This document shows positions 14,455 to 14,665 of a stretch of 14,665 nt of DNA, piece after piece. The notes beneath the pieces were generated by a model. That model was not told the origin of the DNA and did not search any database. It saw only the letters and a list, made by a program, of their open reading frames with translations. The stretch is from assembly GCA_023441055.1 (NCBI GenBank), contig JAEZQY010000033.1, positions 1-14,665 of the forward strand, given 5' to 3'. The stretch is from Bacillota bacterium. GTDB lineage: Bacteria > Bacillota > Bacilli > Paenibacillales > UBA4045. A program made the translations under genes and the position numbers. How positions within the stretch are numbered: the first letter of the stretch is position 1; each line of letters begins with the position of its first letter.

Positions 14455-14540
14455 AAGGAAAGCCTCGTAGAGCTGTAACGGACACGAGAGGCGCTATCAT
14501 CCGAAACATTAGCCTCTTGGAAATGTAGCGGACACAGACG
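14455..14540. repeat. Short intergenic repeat with TGTARCGGACAC units
   Basis: TGTAACGGACAC (14474-14485) and TGTAGCGGACAC (14524-14535) repeat 50 bp apart. GCCTC (14462 region), GAGGC (14488-14492 region) and GCCTC (14512 region) alternate around them, so the central GAGGC can pair with either neighbour. I recall comparable GTAACGGACA-type units scattered in Paenibacillus genomes, but could not check this. A forward frame (14229-14528) and the N-terminal extension of the chemoreceptor frame both read through it and are probably artefacts. Confidence 0.6.
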
Positions 14541-14665
14541 GGTTAACCCCCTAAGTTTGGACACTTTCCACATGCAAACTCGCTCAATCGCATCATACCG
14601 CGATTTGTTCAGGTTGAATGGATCCATTGCGGACCATATCCAAATATTCAACCGGTGGTAAATCC
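14541..14665 (-). mobile_element. Probable 3' end of an IS3-family insertion sequence (partial)
   Basis: On the reverse strand the window edge reads DLPPVEYLDMVRNG...EQIAV and stops at 14593. This resembles the PVEY-type C-terminus of IS3-family OrfB transposases. About 30 bp beyond the stop comes GTGTCCAAACTTAGGGGG, typical of IS3-type terminal inverted repeats. The rest lies outside the window, and the expected terminal CA is not clear, so the end may be degenerate. The identification rests on a short stretch. Confidence 0.45.
14593..14664 (-). CDS. Transposase C-terminal fragment (runs off the window)
   Basis: Twenty-three codons are visible before the stop at 14593-14595, and the frame continues past the window edge. 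The PPVEY motif followed by a short tail is the basis for calling it an IS3-type OrfB end. It could also be an unrelated frame. Confidence 0.35.
   Translation of the reverse strand, partial: DLPPVEYLDMVRNGSIQPEQIAV

Noticed and set aside
14351..14509. N-terminal extension of the chemoreceptor frame
   Set aside because: The extension translates intergenic repeat and promoter sequence, while ATG 14350 has a strong, well-spaced ribosome site.
14229..14528. Forward frame at the right edge
   Set aside because: It is antisense to the chemoreceptor N-terminus and then reads through the intergenic repeat; it has no ribosome site.

Overview
The window reads as a chromosomal segment of an endospore-forming Bacillota, most likely Paenibacillus or a close relative in the Paenibacillaceae. 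The reasons are sigF, spoVAF and a ytfJ/gerW homologue, Shine-Dalgarno-rich gene starts, an FMN riboswitch before a Bacillus-type rib operon, and a gene order (sigF ... spoVAF, lysA, ppiB, rib genes, scpA, scpB) that matches, with gaps, the spoIIA-spoVA-lysA-ppiB-rib-scp neighbourhood of Bacillus subtilis. The genus is an inference from memory of gene order and repeat types; no database was consulted.

Left part (1-2707): the window opens inside a ~123-bp palindromic repeat. Then come sigF, the forespore sigma factor, with a tandem array of four hairpins over its 3' end, a ~116-bp perfect-armed palindrome, and spoVAF. The genes spoVAA to spoVAE, which lie between sigF and spoVAF in B. subtilis, are not here. 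Centre (2747-5595): a reverse-strand AraC-family regulator is divergent from lysA (diaminopimelate decarboxylase). ppiB (peptidyl-prolyl isomerase) follows, with a clear terminator.

Riboflavin operon (5878-9871): a good SigA-type promoter, a canonical FMN (RFN) aptamer, an unusually long expression platform ending in an intrinsic terminator, then ribD, ribE, ribBA and ribH. Together these make riboflavin from GTP and ribulose 5-phosphate. scpA and scpB (condensin partners of SMC) follow closely, overlap by 32 nt and end at a strong terminator near 11302-11346.

Right part (11353-14665): a second, inverted copy of the palindromic repeat, a DUF2953 (YtfI-like) membrane protein, the YtfJ/GerW-like spore protein, a long hairpin between convergent genes, and a reverse-strand methyl-accepting chemotaxis protein with six predicted membrane helices and no obvious HAMP domain. 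The edge holds a small intergenic repeat and what looks like the 3' end of an IS3-family insertion sequence running off the window.

The coding content is mostly well-known core metabolism, chromosome maintenance and sporulation. I found no defence system, CRISPR array, prophage, tRNA, rRNA or biosynthetic cluster, and nothing I would call a new multi-gene system. The unexplained content is mainly non-coding: several distinct palindromic or tandem repeat elements lying between core genes, plus the histidine-containing membrane sensor of the chemoreceptor.
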